Positions 62,481 to 64,000 of a stretch of DNA of 64,000 nt are shown here, one piece after another. The stretch is from Triops longicaudatus. Taxonomy: Eukaryota > Arthropoda > Branchiopoda > Notostraca > Triopsidae. The notes beneath the pieces are model-generated. The model was not told the origin of the DNA and did not search any database. It worked only from the letters and a program-made list of their open reading frames with translations. The stretch spans positions 124,001 to 188,000 of the forward strand of contig JAGQDJ010000039.1 of NCBI GenBank assembly GCA_022885665.1, read 5' to 3'. The position numbers and the translations under genes are program-made. How positions within the stretch are numbered: the stretch's first letter is position 1; every line of letters starts with the position of its first letter.

Positions 62481-64000
62481 TGCACTATGGTCGCAGATAC
62501 AACAGTGTAAAAATATAATAGAGAAGATCTGTCTCTACTTTGTCTTATCGGAGCTCAGGTGACTGATTTCAACGTTTGTAGATTACAGACTCGGCAAAAA
62601 CAAACATCGTCTCCAGTTGTATAATGCTGCTCCTATGTTTATCGTGATTGACGAGCTCAGATGGGATACATCTCTATTTTCTTAAGGGGTACAAGCCTAG
62701 TCTTTTCCCAAACAACCTGACTTTTTATGTTGTGCGGAAAAATAATTGGGCAAGACAAACGCTGACACGGCCGTTACAATTGCTGCAAAATTTCCCGGTT
62801 TACGCTTTCTTGATTTATTCTTAAGTGTCGATGTTGTTTTTGAGGTCTAAAATGAATCTAAACGACACGTAGACAATCTACAGTGTCGAATGTGAAATCT
62901 GTTGCCAACTCATTTGAGATTTACCATATTAAGAATGGAAGGGCAAAATCTACAATCTGCCATTCCTTCCTTTCTATAGCATGGGATATTTTAAATATAA
63001 TACCATTGTGTAATTCTAGCAAATACTTGCGAAGTAGTGTATTTAAACCGTAGAGAAACAACCACTCTTTGGGCGTATCCTGTCAAGAGTACTTTCACTT
63101 GCGAATCCCATGGTTTTCTGCATACTCCGTGCCTGATAGGCGAATTCGAAACATTTCTTCCGTTTGTCAGAAGACACGAGTAGAACAAAACCTAGTCAAG
63201 GTTCACACTTTGTCGTTTCCGACCTCCAGCAATTTTTTTTTTAAAGAACTGTTAAATAAACGGATCTTTTTACAATACATTAATGACGTATAAAGGATCT
63301 GTGTCAAATTTCTAGGCACTTGTAAAAAAATAATTCAAGAGAACAATTATTTTGTGGTAAAAACTCAGGAAAGTTAAACTACATTATTTTTTCTTGGGTA
63401 ATGTTGCCTTATTTTCCAACTTTTTATTTTTACCTGTATGTGGTTCCCGCCATCAATTTCAACCCTGAATTTTGTAATCTTGAATACTCGCAGTTCACGA
63501 TTTAATTTTTCTTACAGTTACCCTGCATTTATCAATAAATTGTCCCTATGCCCTACCCATTGCATAAAATGTATGCTGATTTTCCGTTGGCTACAACGTG
63601 GATCCATCTTTCGCCACATCGCGATGCTGTTTTATAACAATAAATAAAATAATTAGTGTGGATCAAGGAATTATTCTGAATTCTCACATATTTAAATATC
63701 TTACAAAAGAAATATGAAAAAAATACACTATGGTAGTTATAAGCATTCCATTGTGTATTGGGGGTCTTGGAACCAGGTGCACATTTCCCGCCAAATCAAA
63801 TGTATAACATGCGGTTCGCTACGCCTGGATTTGGACAATCCGTGTTTCCATTTAACAACACCGCGTAGGGATCGAAGTGATAAAATAAACAATGCAACCA
63901 AGAAAGACATTGATAAGTCTGTCACTTTCAAAGAGAGTTGAAATATTAAATCTTTTAGAAAGTAATGAAACCCAAATATCAATTGCAAACCAGTTCGGTG
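62481..64000. other. Region upstream of alpha-mannosidase, no gene seen
   Basis: AT-rich sequence without recognisable coding exons or repeats. The promoter and 5' UTR of the mannosidase gene should lie in the part nearest 62480. Confidence 0.5.

Noticed and set aside
1..64000. tRNA, rRNA, snRNA genes and CRISPR arrays
   Set aside because: I looked for B-box-like GGTTCGANNCC cores, conserved snRNA starts and regularly spaced repeats and saw none; a covariance-model scan would be needed to exclude diverged RNA genes.

Overview
This is a window of an animal nuclear genome: AT-rich, with genes split by many GT..AG introns and introns and spacers full of small DNA elements. The protein set (a Z-disc-type muscle scaffold, a foraging/PRKG1-type cGMP-dependent kinase, lysosomal alpha-mannosidase, TRMT2A and RANBP1) is that of a bilaterian. 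The style suggests a protostome, possibly an ecdysozoan, but nothing I can see fixes the phylum. All five genes could be spliced by hand into complete, in-frame proteins.

Layout: (1) 575-3113 minus, TRMT2A, 9 exons, 594 aa. (2) 3416-4557 plus, RANBP1, 5 exons, 228 aa. These two are head to head over about 300 bp, the same pairing as the mammalian Htf9-c/Htf9-a bidirectional promoter. (3) 5176-22496 minus, a 14-exon, 1184-aa protein that looks like an actin/Z-disc scaffold of the synaptopodin-2/CG1674 type (tentative family); it converges on RANBP1. (4) 22497-43439, about 21 kb with no gene I can support, holding a decayed LINE, a MITE copy, foldback repeats and a G-quadruplex motif. (5) 43440-54324 plus, cGMP-dependent protein kinase, 15 exons, 901 aa. 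(6) 55142-62480 minus, lysosomal alpha-mannosidase (GH38), 13 exons, 1002 aa, converging on the kinase. (7) 62481-64000, nothing recognisable.

The genes do not form a pathway. TRMT2A methylates tRNA and RANBP1 serves Ran-dependent nuclear transport; the scaffold is probably a muscle structural protein; the kinase transduces cGMP signals; the mannosidase degrades N-glycans in lysosomes.

The most notable structure outside genes is a set of non-autonomous DNA transposons: a family of about 200-bp elements with roughly 60-bp inverted ends (at least five copies plus one terminus), a 1.28-kb element present twice, a 600-bp element with 35-bp inverted ends, and TTAA-bounded elements. Several crowd the introns of the mannosidase gene, and one terminus abuts a 5' splice site. 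An assembly gap of 205 N lies inside a TA repeat at 12660-12864.
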